Part shown: piece after piece, positions 17,126-25,606 of the stretch
How positions within the stretch are numbered: the stretch's first letter is position 1
How the letters are laid out: each line of letters starts with the position of its first letter
Origin: CAZJHX01 sp964545715
GTDB lineage: Bacteria > Myxococcota_A > UBA9042 > GCA-2863065
Length of the DNA stretch: 64,000 nucleotides
NCBI GenBank assembly: GCA_964545715.1
Contig: CAZJHX010000043.1
Span: 4,688-68,687, forward strand
Direction of reading: 5' to 3'
The notes under the pieces: generated by a model
Database searches by the model: none
The model's input: only the letters and a program-made list of their open reading frames with translations
Told to the model about the DNA's origin: nothing
Program-made: the position numbers and the translations under genes

Positions 17126-19164
17126 GCGTTTACAACCTCTCGACACAGGCTTGGCTTCTGGCGCTGGCCTTGATTCTGGCAGGCTGCCCCGAGGGATCGG
17201 ACACGGGCACGCCGGACGACACCACCTCGGACACCGGAGCGGCGGCGACCGGGGACGACACCGGCACGGCCGACACGGGCGACCACACCGACACGGATAC
17301 GGACACGGGCGCTGATACCGAAACCGACACCGGCACAGACTCGGGCACCGATGACACGACCGTCGACACCGGTACCGACACGGGCGGCCAGGAGTGCGCC
17401 GCGGACGCCTGCAGCGACGGGCTGGAGTGCACCATCGACACCTGCACGCAGCCGGATGCCGTGTGCTCGTGGGACCTGGCTGAGGGCACCTGCTTGATCA
17501 ACAACGTCTGCTACGCGGCAGGCCAGGCGGCCCCGGGTAACGACTGCAAGGTCTGCAATCCGGCGATGAGCGAGTACGGGTGGGCGGCGGTCTCAGACGG
17601 CGAGGCTTGTGATGCCGGGCCATGCGTTACCGAGGCCGTGTGCGAGGGCGGGACCTGTGAGGGCAACGCCGTTGGGTGCAACGACAACACTGTCTGCACA
17701 GCCGACTCTTGCGACCCCGCATTAGGCTGCGTGAACGTGCCGGTCGCGGACGGCGCCGCCTGCGACCTGGAGGACCTCTGCCAGCTCGAGCCGGCCTGCG
17801 CGGCCGGGGAGTGCGTGGGGGACGCGCCCGACTGCGATGACGACAACGTGTGCACCGCCGACAGCTGCCTGCCGGAAGCCGGGTGCATCTATGTGCCGGC
17901 CAACGGCATCCCGTGCGACGACGGGGATCCGTGCACCGCGCTGGACCTGTGCGACGCGGGCGGCTGCAATCCAGGTGGCCCCGCCGACTGCGACGACTCC
18001 AACCCGTGCACCATCGACCAGTGTGACCTGGACGTCGGCTGCGTCCACCTGCCGACCCAGACGCCGTGCTGCACCGGGCTGACCTCGATCTGCGACGACG
18101 GCAACCCGTGCACGCTTGACGTCTGCGACGCCGAGACCCTGGACTGCGCATACGGAGTCAACGACCTGCCGTGCGACGACGGCGACGCCTGCACGACCGC
18201 GGACGTGTGCGGCGGGGGCGTGTGCGCCGGCTTTGCGGCGGATTGTGATGACGGCAACCCGTGCACTGAAGACAGCTGCGACAGCCTGACCGGGTGCACG
18301 GCGGTGATCCTGTCCGGCGTCGACTGCGACGACGGCAAGGAGTGCTCAACCGGCGACGCCTGCATCAACGGCGTCTGTACCGCTGACACCTCCGGCTGCG
18401 CCTGCGACGCGGATCCAACCTGGGATGCCGTCAAGGCGGACAACTTTGAGGCCGGGTCCACGGGCAACCCTGGCGATGGTCTGGACGTGGACGCCGATCC
18501 GACCACGTGTGCTCCCGCAACCGACTGCTCGGCGGGCGTCGACAACGCCTTCGCGCCGGTGTCGGGCCTGGCCAACCAGGCGCTGGCGGGCACGATCGAG
18601 GACGGCACGCTGAAGCTGATCTTGCAGGCGCCGGCCGACAAACAGGGCCTGTTCGACGTCTCGATCCACACCTCGGAGCTCGCGGCCAGCAACCCGGACT
18701 GCGACTACCAGAAAGACACCTGCGACTATGAGCTGAACCCCGACGGCCTCGACCCCGCCACCTGCGTGCCGATCTTCACGCTGCCCTGCACCCTGGAAGA
18801 CGGCAAGCTCGTCGGCGGCGGCCCGGGCTCCAAGGTGCCGTTCAGCCTCCCGATCCAAGACGGCGTGGTCCTGGACGTCAGCATCTTCAACGTCCGCCTC
18901 GAGGCCGACGCGGTGCTGGACGGCGACAACATCACCAGTCTAGAGGGCGTGCTGGGCGGCGCCATCCGCCAGGACACGCTGCTGACGGCCATCGACAATC
19001 TGGAAGAAGACTCGCTGCCGCTGCCGAAAGAGGCGATCAAGTCGCTGCTCATCAACGTGCTGGAGGTCGACATCGACACCGACGGCGACAGTATCAAGGA
19101 CGCGGTCTCCATCGGCTTCAAGGTCCACTTCATCGACGCCGTGATCACGGCCGTCGCCCCGTGA
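17122..19164 (+). CDS. Cys-repeat lipoprotein, C-terminal domain of unknown function
   Basis: A 680-aa predicted lipoprotein starting at GTG 17122 (GTGA overlap with the upstream gene's stop). The signal peptide has the lipobox LAGC. A Thr/Asp-rich linker follows to about residue 92, then CDDGNPCT-type Cys repeats to about 430. The last ~250 residues lack repeats and are acidic, with DSIKDAVSIGFKVHF near the end. This C-terminal region resembles domains I associate with myxobacterial surface lipoproteins, but I cannot name a function. Translational coupling to the BPI-like lipoprotein suggests the two are made in fixed ratio and may work together. Its stop codon directly abuts that of the convergent caspase-like gene. 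Confidence 0.82.
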   Translation: MSVYNLSTQAWLLALALILAGCPEGSDTGTPDDTTSDTGAAATGDDTGTADTGDHTDTDTDTGADTETDTGTDSGTDDTTVDTGTDTGGQECAADACSDGLECTIDTCTQPDAVCSWDLAEGTCLINNVCYAAGQAAPGNDCKVCNPAMSEYGWAAVSDGEACDAGPCVTEAVCEGGTCEGNAVGCNDNTVCTADSCDPALGCVNVPVADGAACDLEDLCQLEPACAAGECVGDAPDCDDDNVCTADSCLPEAGCIYVPANGIPCDDGDPCTALDLCDAGGCNPGGPADCDDSNPCTIDQCDLDVGCVHLPTQTPCCTGLTSICDDGNPCTLDVCDAETLDCAYGVNDLPCDDGDACTTADVCGGGVCAGFAADCDDGNPCTEDSCDSLTGCTAVILSGVDCDDGKECSTGDACINGVCTADTSGCACDADPTWDAVKADNFEAGSTGNPGDGLDVDADPTTCAPATDCSAGVDNAFAPVSGLANQALAGTIEDGTLKLILQAPADKQGLFDVSIHTSELAASNPDCDYQKDTCDYELNPDGLDPATCVPIFTLPCTLEDGKLVGGGPGSKVPFSLPIQDGVVLDVSIFNVRLEADAVLDGDNITSLEGVLGGAIRQDTLLTAIDNLEEDSLPLPKEAIKSLLINVLEVDIDTDGDSIKDAVSIGFKVHFIDAVITAVAP

Positions 19165-21333
19165 TCACTGCAGGCTGATCGCGTCCACCAGGGCGCCGCC
19201 CGTCCCGGTCCCGGAGAACGCGAGGACCAGCGTGGTCGGACCTGCCGGGACCGCGCTGATGTCCACCGAGACCGGCTGAGGCGCGGCGCCGGCATCACAG
19301 GCCGCATCGAAGACGGTCGCACCGCCAAGCTCGATCGTGAAACCGCCTCCAAGGACCTCGTCGCAGTGGTGGCCGAGCCAGAAACTCAGCGTTGTCGCGC
19401 CAGGCGGCACGCAGACGACCTGCGAGAGCGTTCCGCCCGTTGGACCGGCGCCGACCAGTGCCATGTAATCGCCCTGCGGCGCCACCGAGGAGCCGACGCG
19501 ATGGACGACTCGGACGCTGGCGCTGTGTTGCCAGCCACCCAGGACTCCGGTCTCGAACGTGGGGTTGGTCAAGCCCGAGATGGCCGGGATCAACGATCCA
19601 TCACCCAGGACGCCGAAGCCGGCATCCTTCGCCCCTTGTGAGACGACGTCCGCGGCGGTCCCGACGACGGGCTCACCGGCCTGGATCAGGGCGCTGAAGA
19701 TAGTTTTGCCCGCATCGTGGGCGATCTCGTCGGAGACGTAGTCGTTGAAGCCGATGACGGCCGCCGCCCCAGCGGCCAGGTATTCAGCGGCCATGGCGCC
19801 TGTGTACAGCGACCGGCAGGCGCCCAGGTAGACCAGCGACTGCGGATAGTTGCTCGCGGCCCAGTGGGCGACGAACGCCGGCGTGATGCCGTACCCGGAC
19901 GGTGACAGCACCAGGCGCCGGCGTTGGAGATCCGCCTGGGTCGGGTCGTCCAGCCCATCGCAATCGACGGGGACGTTCACCCACAGCGTCTCGGTGCCCG
20001 GCTCGGGGAAAAGGCCGAATCGGTAGGCGTCTCCGTGCGCGGCCAGCGCGATCAGCCCATAATCATGCTGCGATCGGAGCGGCGACAGGGACATCTCCTG
20101 CGCACCGAGAGGACCGATGGCGTCAAACGGCGGGCACATCAGGCCCGAGATGCTGTCGCTCAGTGACCCGATCTCCGGGGCGTCGCCGTGGGGATCCGCC
20201 AGCAGTGTGCGCCGCGACCCGACGCCACCGCGCAATCCAGCCGGACTGAGCGGCAGCGCCCCGATGAGCCCGCTCTTGAAAGAGACGGAGACGCCGTATC
20301 CGGCGCCAGCAGCAGGCCAGGCGGGCGGCTGTACTTCGGGCTGGATGCTGAGCCATCCGACCGCCGCCGTTTGCGACTGGAGGTAGTCGTCCGTACCCCC
20401 GGCGGCCTGCCACTTTGAGCGCGCCTCGGTCAGCAGAGCGAGCGCCTCTTTGCAGTCGCCGGGTTTCACCCGAGCGTTGCACTCCACCACCGCCTGAGCC
20501 GATCGGACCGTGGATGTGTCGTCCCCCACCGTGACCTCGGCTGTGACGCTGAAGCGGCTGTCGGTCTCACACGCCGCCGGCGGGAGGCACGCCGTGTAGA
20601 TGTCGTCATCGGCCAGCTCGTCGCAGTCCCCCCCGCCGTCGGTCATAACCGCGACAGGCTCAGGGGCGCCGGCGCGCCAAAGGCGCACCGTCTCGGGGTT
20701 GAAGACGTTGTTCTTCCACATGGATATGGTGATGCGAACGCTGGCGGGCTCGTCCTGGAAAAGCAGCTGTGGTGTGGCGACGGGTGGCCCGCCGAACTCA
20801 AACGCCGGGTTGTATTGGATGGTGACGCTGCCGGCGGCGGTCTCGTCCAGGCGCACCGCGGTCAGATGCACGTTGTTCGGCCCCGGGCTCAACGGAATCG
20901 CGGCGCTCCAGGTCGTGTCGTTCAGCACGGCAGCCCCACTGGCTGTCTCCGTGGTCCACATCACGTCGGTCGGCCAGCCGAGCGCCAGGCCGCTCAGCAA
21001 CGCGGTACCGCTGCCGGTTGCGACAGAGCCGGCCCGAAACGTTCCGCCGTTGACCCGAAGTGTCCTCAGTAGCAGCTTTGGGGTGCTCTTGGGCGGTTTC
21101 GGCTGAGGCGTTGGCGGGACATCCGCCGATGTAGGGGTGTCCTCCGGATCCGCGGGTGGTGGCGTGTCGTCCGACGGCGCGGGCAGATCCGTGGCGCTGA
21201 ACGTGTCGGCTGCGGGGACACCCTCGGCGACTTCCGGCGAATCGGGGGCCGGTATTGGGGTCGTATCAGAGGCGCATCCGATGGCCCCCAAGGTGGCCAA
21301 CGTGGCCCCGATTCTGTGGTACAACCGCCGCAT
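19165..21333 (-). CDS. Lipoprotein with caspase-like (clan CD / CHAT-type) peptidase domain
   Basis: A 722-aa predicted lipoprotein; the ATG at 21333 gives a signal peptide ending AIGC (Cys20). A Pro/Asp/Thr-rich linker runs to about residue 86 and a beta-rich region to about 290. Residues about 400-580 look caspase-like: YGLIALAAHGD carries a candidate catalytic His433 in the HG motif, and SLVYLGACRS carries candidate nucleophile Cys506 in a strand-AC-R context like caspase QACRG. AGAAAVIGFNDYVSD follows, as in CHAT/C25 relatives. The last ~130 residues form a jelly-roll-like beta domain. I infer an extracytoplasmic cysteine peptidase; the substrate is unknown. Its 5' end overlaps the divergent acyl-CoA dehydrogenase start. 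Confidence 0.72.
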   Translation of the reverse strand: MRRLYHRIGATLATLGAIGCASDTTPIPAPDSPEVAEGVPAADTFSATDLPAPSDDTPPPADPEDTPTSADVPPTPQPKPPKSTPKLLLRTLRVNGGTFRAGSVATGSGTALLSGLALGWPTDVMWTTETASGAAVLNDTTWSAAIPLSPGPNNVHLTAVRLDETAAGSVTIQYNPAFEFGGPPVATPQLLFQDEPASVRITISMWKNNVFNPETVRLWRAGAPEPVAVMTDGGGDCDELADDDIYTACLPPAACETDSRFSVTAEVTVGDDTSTVRSAQAVVECNARVKPGDCKEALALLTEARSKWQAAGGTDDYLQSQTAAVGWLSIQPEVQPPAWPAAGAGYGVSVSFKSGLIGALPLSPAGLRGGVGSRRTLLADPHGDAPEIGSLSDSISGLMCPPFDAIGPLGAQEMSLSPLRSQHDYGLIALAAHGDAYRFGLFPEPGTETLWVNVPVDCDGLDDPTQADLQRRRLVLSPSGYGITPAFVAHWAASNYPQSLVYLGACRSLYTGAMAAEYLAAGAAAVIGFNDYVSDEIAHDAGKTIFSALIQAGEPVVGTAADVVSQGAKDAGFGVLGDGSLIPAISGLTNPTFETGVLGGWQHSASVRVVHRVGSSVAPQGDYMALVGAGPTGGTLSQVVCVPPGATTLSFWLGHHCDEVLGGGFTIELGGATVFDAACDAGAAPQPVSVDISAVPAGPTTLVLAFSGTGTGGALVDAISLQ

Positions 21334-22477
21334 GGTTGACTTCACCCTGACGGATATTCAGCAAGAGTTCCAGCGCACTGCGCGGGACTTCTGCCAGAAG
21401 GAGGTGGCTCCCAAGGCCGCCCACCACGACGAGACCATGGAGTACCCGCGCGAGATACTGAGCAAGGCGTGGGAGCTCGGTCTGATGAACGTCACGATCC
21501 CCGAGGACTGCGGTGGATTGGAGCTGGGCACCTTCGAGAGCTGCCTCATCACCGAGGAGTTCGGCGCCGCCTGCTCCGGCATCGGCACCGCCGCAGACGC
21601 CAACACGCTGGCCCAGACGCCCGTGATCGTGGGCGGCAGCGAGGCCCAGCGCAAAGAGTTCCTCGGCCCGTTCAGCGAGGAGTTCAAGCTGGCTGCGTAC
21701 TGCGTAACGGAGCCCGGCGCCGGATCCGACGTGGCCGGCATCCGCACCACCGCCGTGCGCAAGGGTGACGACTACGTCATCAACGGCTCCAAGATGTGGA
21801 TCACCAACGCGTCGGTCGCGGACTGGTTCTTCGTGCTGACGTATACCGACCGCGAGGCCGGCCATCGCGGCATGACCGGCTTCGTGGTGCCGGCCAACCT
21901 GCCCGGCGTCGTCATCGGCAAGAAAGAGATCAACATGGGCCAGCGCTGCTCCGACACGCGCGCGGTCAACTTCGAGGATGTCGTCGTCGACAAAAAGTAC
22001 CGCCTGGGCGCGGAGGGCGAAGGCTTTCTGATCGCCATGAAGGCCTTCGACAAGACGCGTCCCAAGATCGGCGCCATGGCGGTCGGCGTTGCTCGCGCCG
22101 CGATGGAGCACTCGATCGCCTATGCCTCCGAGCGCAAGACCTTCGGCAAGCCCATCGCGCGGCACCAGGCCATCGCGTTCATGATCGCCGACATGGCCCG
22201 CGACATCGAGGCCTCGCGCCTGCTGACGTGGCAGGCGGCCTGGGCCATCGACAGCGGCAAGCGCAACACCTACTCGGCCGCCATCGCCAAGCTCTTCGCG
22301 TCCGACATGTGCATGCGCGTGTGCACCGACGCCGTCCAGGTCTTCGGCGGCTACGGCTACAACAGCGAGTACCCGGTCGAGAAGCTGATGCGCGACGCCA
22401 AGATCTTCCAGATCTACGAGGGCACCAGCCAGATCCAGCGCATCATCATCGCGCGCGAGCTCTTCGGACGGCGCTGA
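21332..22477 (+). CDS. Acyl-CoA dehydrogenase
   Basis: A 381-aa FAD-dependent acyl-CoA dehydrogenase that introduces a trans-2 double bond into acyl-CoA. AYCVTEPGAGSDVAGI (FAD/substrate loop), ITNASVADWFFV, and QVFGGYGYNSEYPVEKLMRD are all present. The catalytic glutamate is in IYEGTSQIQ. Length and domain order match short/medium-chain family members. ATG at 21332 fits the family N-terminus. This start lies inside a CATG shared with the divergent lipoprotein, so its promoter must sit within that gene. Its stop overlaps a CTG that is probably the permease start. Chain-length preference cannot be read. Confidence 0.93.
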   Translation: MVDFTLTDIQQEFQRTARDFCQKEVAPKAAHHDETMEYPREILSKAWELGLMNVTIPEDCGGLELGTFESCLITEEFGAACSGIGTAADANTLAQTPVIVGGSEAQRKEFLGPFSEEFKLAAYCVTEPGAGSDVAGIRTTAVRKGDDYVINGSKMWITNASVADWFFVLTYTDREAGHRGMTGFVVPANLPGVVIGKKEINMGQRCSDTRAVNFEDVVVDKKYRLGAEGEGFLIAMKAFDKTRPKIGAMAVGVARAAMEHSIAYASERKTFGKPIARHQAIAFMIADMARDIEASRLLTWQAAWAIDSGKRNTYSAAIAKLFASDMCMRVCTDAVQVFGGYGYNSEYPVEKLMRDAKIFQIYEGTSQIQRIIIARELFGRR

Positions 22478-23748
22478 TCGAGCGGCGGATCTCCGCGGCT
22501 ACGGCGACCCTGCTGGTCGTCGCCACGATGGTCGGCACCGGCGTCTTCACGACGACCGGGTTTCTAATCCGCGATCTCATGAGTGGCCCGGCCGTCCTGG
22601 GCGTGTGGGTCCTGGGCGGAGTCGCCGCGCTCAGCGGGGCGCTCTGTTATGCCGAGCTGGCCGCCGCGCTGCCGCGAAACGGGGCCGATTATCAGCTGCT
22701 GACGCGCATCTACCACCCGGCCCTGGGCTTTGTGGCCGGCTGGGTGTCGCTGATCGTCGGGTTTGCGGCGCCCGTGGCTGCTGCCGCGCTGGCGTTCGGC
22801 AGCTATCTGCGCCCCGTCGCGCCCTGGGTGGACCCACAGGCGGCCGGTGTGGTGCTGGTCGTCGTGATGTCCCTGATTCATGCGCGCGACGTCGACCGGG
22901 CCTCGGACGCACAGAACCTGCTGACCGTGCCCAAGATCGTGCTGATCGGCCTCTTCGCCGTGCTCGGTCTCAGCTTCGGCTCGCCGGGCAATGTAACCTG
23001 GGTCGCCGAGGGTGGGGGAGGAGGCACCGCGTTTGCCGTCGGGCTGGTCTACGTCTTCTACGCGTACAGCGGCTGGAACGGCGCGGCCTATGTGGCCGGT
23101 GAGGTCAAGGATCCCGCGACCAATCTGCCGCGCGCGCTCATCGTGGGCACGCTGCTGGTCACTGCGCTGTACGTCGGGATCAACGCGGCGTTTCTAGCCG
23201 CCGCGCCACCTCACGAGCTGGCCGGCGTCGTCGAGGTCGGCGCCGTGGCTGCGACCCATCTCTTTGGCGCTGTCGGTGGCAAGATCGTCTCGGCGACCGT
23301 CGCGCTGGGGCTCATCAGCGCGGTTGGCGCCATGGTCATGGCCGGCCCGCGCATCTACGCCGAGATGGGCGGTGACTACGCAAAGCTGGGCGTGCTGGCC
23401 CGCCGCAGCGAGGGCGGCGGTCCGGTGGCGGCCGTGGCGCTTCAAGGCGTCCTGTCCGTGGCGATGATGCTGGTGGCCGACATCGAGGCGATCTTTGCTT
23501 ATGTCGGCGTCACCTTGTCTTTCGTCTCTGGGCTCACCGTGCTCGGCGTCATCGTTCTGCGGCGCACTGAGCCCGCGCTGGAGCGGCCCTACCGCACACT
23601 TGGTTATCCCCTGACGCCGCTGCTGTTCCTGGCGCTCACGGCCTGGATGATCGTCTTCTCCGTCAAGGGCGCCCCGATGGTCGCGCTGTCCGGCGTCGCC
23701 ACCCTGGTCTCGGGGCTGGTCCTGTACGGGGCGGTGGTGGACCGATGA
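22474..23748 (+). CDS. APC-superfamily amino acid permease
   Basis: A polytopic permease of about 424 residues with roughly 12 hydrophobic segments. The first helix has the APC signature VGTGVF (GxG binding-site loop), and YAYSGWNGAAYVAGEVKDP marks the helix-6 region, so it belongs to the amino acid/polyamine/organocation superfamily. No ATG, GTG or TTG precedes helix 1 in frame. The first ATG (22528) would start the protein in the middle of the helix. A CTG at 22474 overlaps the upstream TGA (CTGA) and restores a full helix, so I place the start there. The substrate is unknown. The 3' end overlaps the next lipoprotein by 4 nt (ATGA). Confidence 0.82.
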   Translation: MIERRISAATATLLVVATMVGTGVFTTTGFLIRDLMSGPAVLGVWVLGGVAALSGALCYAELAAALPRNGADYQLLTRIYHPALGFVAGWVSLIVGFAAPVAAAALAFGSYLRPVAPWVDPQAAGVVLVVVMSLIHARDVDRASDAQNLLTVPKIVLIGLFAVLGLSFGSPGNVTWVAEGGGGGTAFAVGLVYVFYAYSGWNGAAYVAGEVKDPATNLPRALIVGTLLVTALYVGINAAFLAAAPPHELAGVVEVGAVAATHLFGAVGGKIVSATVALGLISAVGAMVMAGPRIYAEMGGDYAKLGVLARRSEGGGPVAAVALQGVLSVAMMLVADIEAIFAYVGVTLSFVSGLTVLGVIVLRRTEPALERPYRTLGYPLTPLLFLALTAWMIVFSVKGAPMVALSGVATLVSGLVLYGAVVDR

Positions 23749-24905
23749 AAATGAGACTACCTGCGCTGCTGCTGCTGACGGGATGCACCACGCTCATCAC
23801 GCAACCGCCTGCACCTGTCCCGGTTGATGTTGGTGAGGACGTGGCCGATGTGGCGCTCTCGGACGTCGCCGAGCCGACCGATGTGGCGCCAGATGACGTC
23901 GCCGCTGTGCCGGATGTGCCGGATGTGCCGGATGTCCCCGCTGTGCCGGATGTCCCCGATGTCCCCGATGTCCCCGATGTCCCCGACGTGCCGGAAGTGG
24001 CTGACGACATCCCGGTCCCGGATGTGCCCGACGTCCCGGACACAGGCCCCGACGTTGTCGGGCCCTGCGCGGACGACCCCACCTGTCAGTGTCTGGACGA
24101 GCAATGCCTGGCCTCCGGCGAGCAGTTCGCGCCGGGCGCCGCGTGTCAGGTGCTGGGCAACCACCCCCAGTGTCAGGAGCTGCTGATCGGTGCGCTTATC
24201 TCGACCGGCACCTGCGGCGAGCCCTGTCAGGGGGTCACCATCCCCGGGCTGCAGCTGCTGTGCACCCATCCGGACTGCGCCGACCTGTCCGGCTTTCTGG
24301 GATCCCTCGGCCTGGACCTGTGTGAGTGCGCGTGTCCCCAATCCTGCGACGGCAAGACCTGCGGCGACGACGGCTGCGGTGGGGTCTGCGGGGTGTGCGG
24401 CGCCGCTCAGCAGTGTGAAGAGGGCGCATGTGTTCCCAAGCCGGGCTCGGCGTGCGATGAGCTGCTGTTGTGCGTTCAGGACTGCGCGCCCGCCGATCAG
24501 CCGTGCCTGGACGCATGCTACGCGGCCGACGACCTGGCCGAGCAGGAGAAGCTGACCGAGTACCTGGCCTGCAAACAGGAGGCCTGCGGCGTGACCCCGC
24601 CCAACGCCATCCCGACCTGCGTGATCGACGCGTGTTATGCCTCCTTCCACGCCTGCCTCATACAGGGCACGGGCGAGGCCGCGTGCTCGGACGTGAGCGC
24701 GTGCGCGGACAAATGCGCCGGCAAGGCGCCGTGCATCTACGATTGCGTTGCGACGGGCACGCCGGCCGCCGCAGAGCAATATCTGCAGCTTCTCTCCTGC
24801 ATGTTCGACCAGTGCGGCTATACAGGCGAGGCCGATTGCGTGGCCAAGGCGCTCGTGGGAAAGTGCAGCACGGTTTCGTCGGCGTGTGAGAAAGGAGACG
24901 GCTGA
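23745..24905 (+). CDS. Cys-rich lipoprotein with Val-Pro-Asp repeat linker
   Basis: A 386-aa predicted lipoprotein with signal peptide and lipobox LLTGC. Residues about 30-110 are an acidic, Pro-rich linker built on VPD tripeptides. Residues about 111-380 are Cys-rich without the CDDGN repeat; one segment (SCDGKTCGDDGCGG) resembles short Cys motifs common in myxobacterial surface proteins. The C-terminal ~170 residues have evenly spaced CxxxC pairs in helical-looking sequence. No enzymatic motif is visible. ATGA overlap with the permease suggests one transcript from the acyl-CoA dehydrogenase onward. Function unknown; a surface or periplasmic binding role is only a guess. Confidence 0.8.
   Translation: MKMRLPALLLLTGCTTLITQPPAPVPVDVGEDVADVALSDVAEPTDVAPDDVAAVPDVPDVPDVPAVPDVPDVPDVPDVPDVPEVADDIPVPDVPDVPDTGPDVVGPCADDPTCQCLDEQCLASGEQFAPGAACQVLGNHPQCQELLIGALISTGTCGEPCQGVTIPGLQLLCTHPDCADLSGFLGSLGLDLCECACPQSCDGKTCGDDGCGGVCGVCGAAQQCEEGACVPKPGSACDELLLCVQDCAPADQPCLDACYAADDLAEQEKLTEYLACKQEACGVTPPNAIPTCVIDACYASFHACLIQGTGEAACSDVSACADKCAGKAPCIYDCVATGTPAAAEQYLQLLSCMFDQCGYTGEADCVAKALVGKCSTVSSACEKGDG
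23906..23994 (+). repeat. Tandem 9-bp repeat encoding Val-Pro-Asp tripeptides
   Basis: Roughly ten near-identical 9-bp units (GATGTCCCC or GATGTGCCG) in tandem inside the lipoprotein gene at 23745-24905. Several consecutive units are identical, so the tract could change length by slippage in multiples of three codons without a frameshift. It encodes the extended linker between the lipid anchor and the Cys-rich domain. Confidence 0.85.
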
Positions 24906-24934
24906 TCGGTAGTCGGTATGCGGGTTTCGCGGCG

Positions 24935-25573
24935 GTGTTGGGCATCATCGTCGGCTGTACGGCGCTGGTCGGTGGCTTCTCCGGTCCGGACGCCTGGCAG
25001 GGCGTCGGCTTCATCGTCGTCACGCTCGCTGCCGTGGGTGGCGTCGAGGTCTCTTACCGTCGCAGCAACCCGTCCAAGCGTCCTCCGGAGGCGCTGATCG
25101 CAGCCGAGTCCGGCCCCACGACTCAGACGTTCTCCGACCTGACTACCCATGACGGCAGCCTCCGCATCGTGCGCCCGCTCAAGGTCGAGCCGCCTGATGC
25201 GGGGCCGTACATGGGCGTGGCCCTCGGCACCGGCGCCGGGCAGGACTTCGACCCCGTCCTGGCAGCCGGCACGGCGCTCCCTGCGCGCGCCAAGACGTCG
25301 CTGAGCACGACTCACGGCGACCAGCAATCGCTGGAGGTGCTGCTGCACACGAGCCTCGGCGACGCCAACTCCCGCCCCGCTCAGCTGTGTCGCCTGGTCA
25401 TTCACGGTATCCCGCCCGCCAAAGCCGGCGGCGCTAAGGTCCGCCTGCTGATCGGTGTCAGTCCGATGGGCGGCGTCGAGATGAAGGCGATCCTGGCGGA
25501 ATCACGCGCTGAACTGCCCGTAGAAATCGCCGGTCCGCGGCCCTCCGTCCCGGTGGCGCGCAACCGCCCGTGA
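24935..25573 (+). CDS. Membrane protein with stand-alone Hsp70 (DnaK) substrate-binding-like domain
   Basis: A 212-aa protein from GTG 24935; a CTG at 24902 overlapping the upstream stop (CTGA) could add 11 residues. Two hydrophobic segments (about 2-15 and 24-40) precede a basic stretch, SYRRSNPSKRPP. Residues 93-188 follow the DnaK substrate-binding beta-sandwich: MGVALGTGAGQDFDPVL (DnaK: LGVETLGGVFTPLI), a GTALPARAKTSLST strand (DnaK: TTIPTKKSQVFST), a DQQSLEVLL strand, and LVIHGIPPAKAGGAKVRL (DnaK: DLVGIPPAPRGVPQIEV). There is no ATPase domain and no helical lid. I infer membrane-anchored peptide binding; no partner Hsp70 is encoded nearby. Confidence 0.72.
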   Translation: MLGIIVGCTALVGGFSGPDAWQGVGFIVVTLAAVGGVEVSYRRSNPSKRPPEALIAAESGPTTQTFSDLTTHDGSLRIVRPLKVEPPDAGPYMGVALGTGAGQDFDPVLAAGTALPARAKTSLSTTHGDQQSLEVLLHTSLGDANSRPAQLCRLVIHGIPPAKAGGAKVRLLIGVSPMGGVEMKAILAESRAELPVEIAGPRPSVPVARNRP

Positions 25574-25606
25574 CAGGCCTCGTGGTCCGCGCTAACGTAC
25601 GTGGCC

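Noticed and set aside
23906..23994. Short tandem repeats as a possible CRISPR array
   Set aside because: The 9-bp units are in frame, encode Val-Pro-Asp, and have no spacers.
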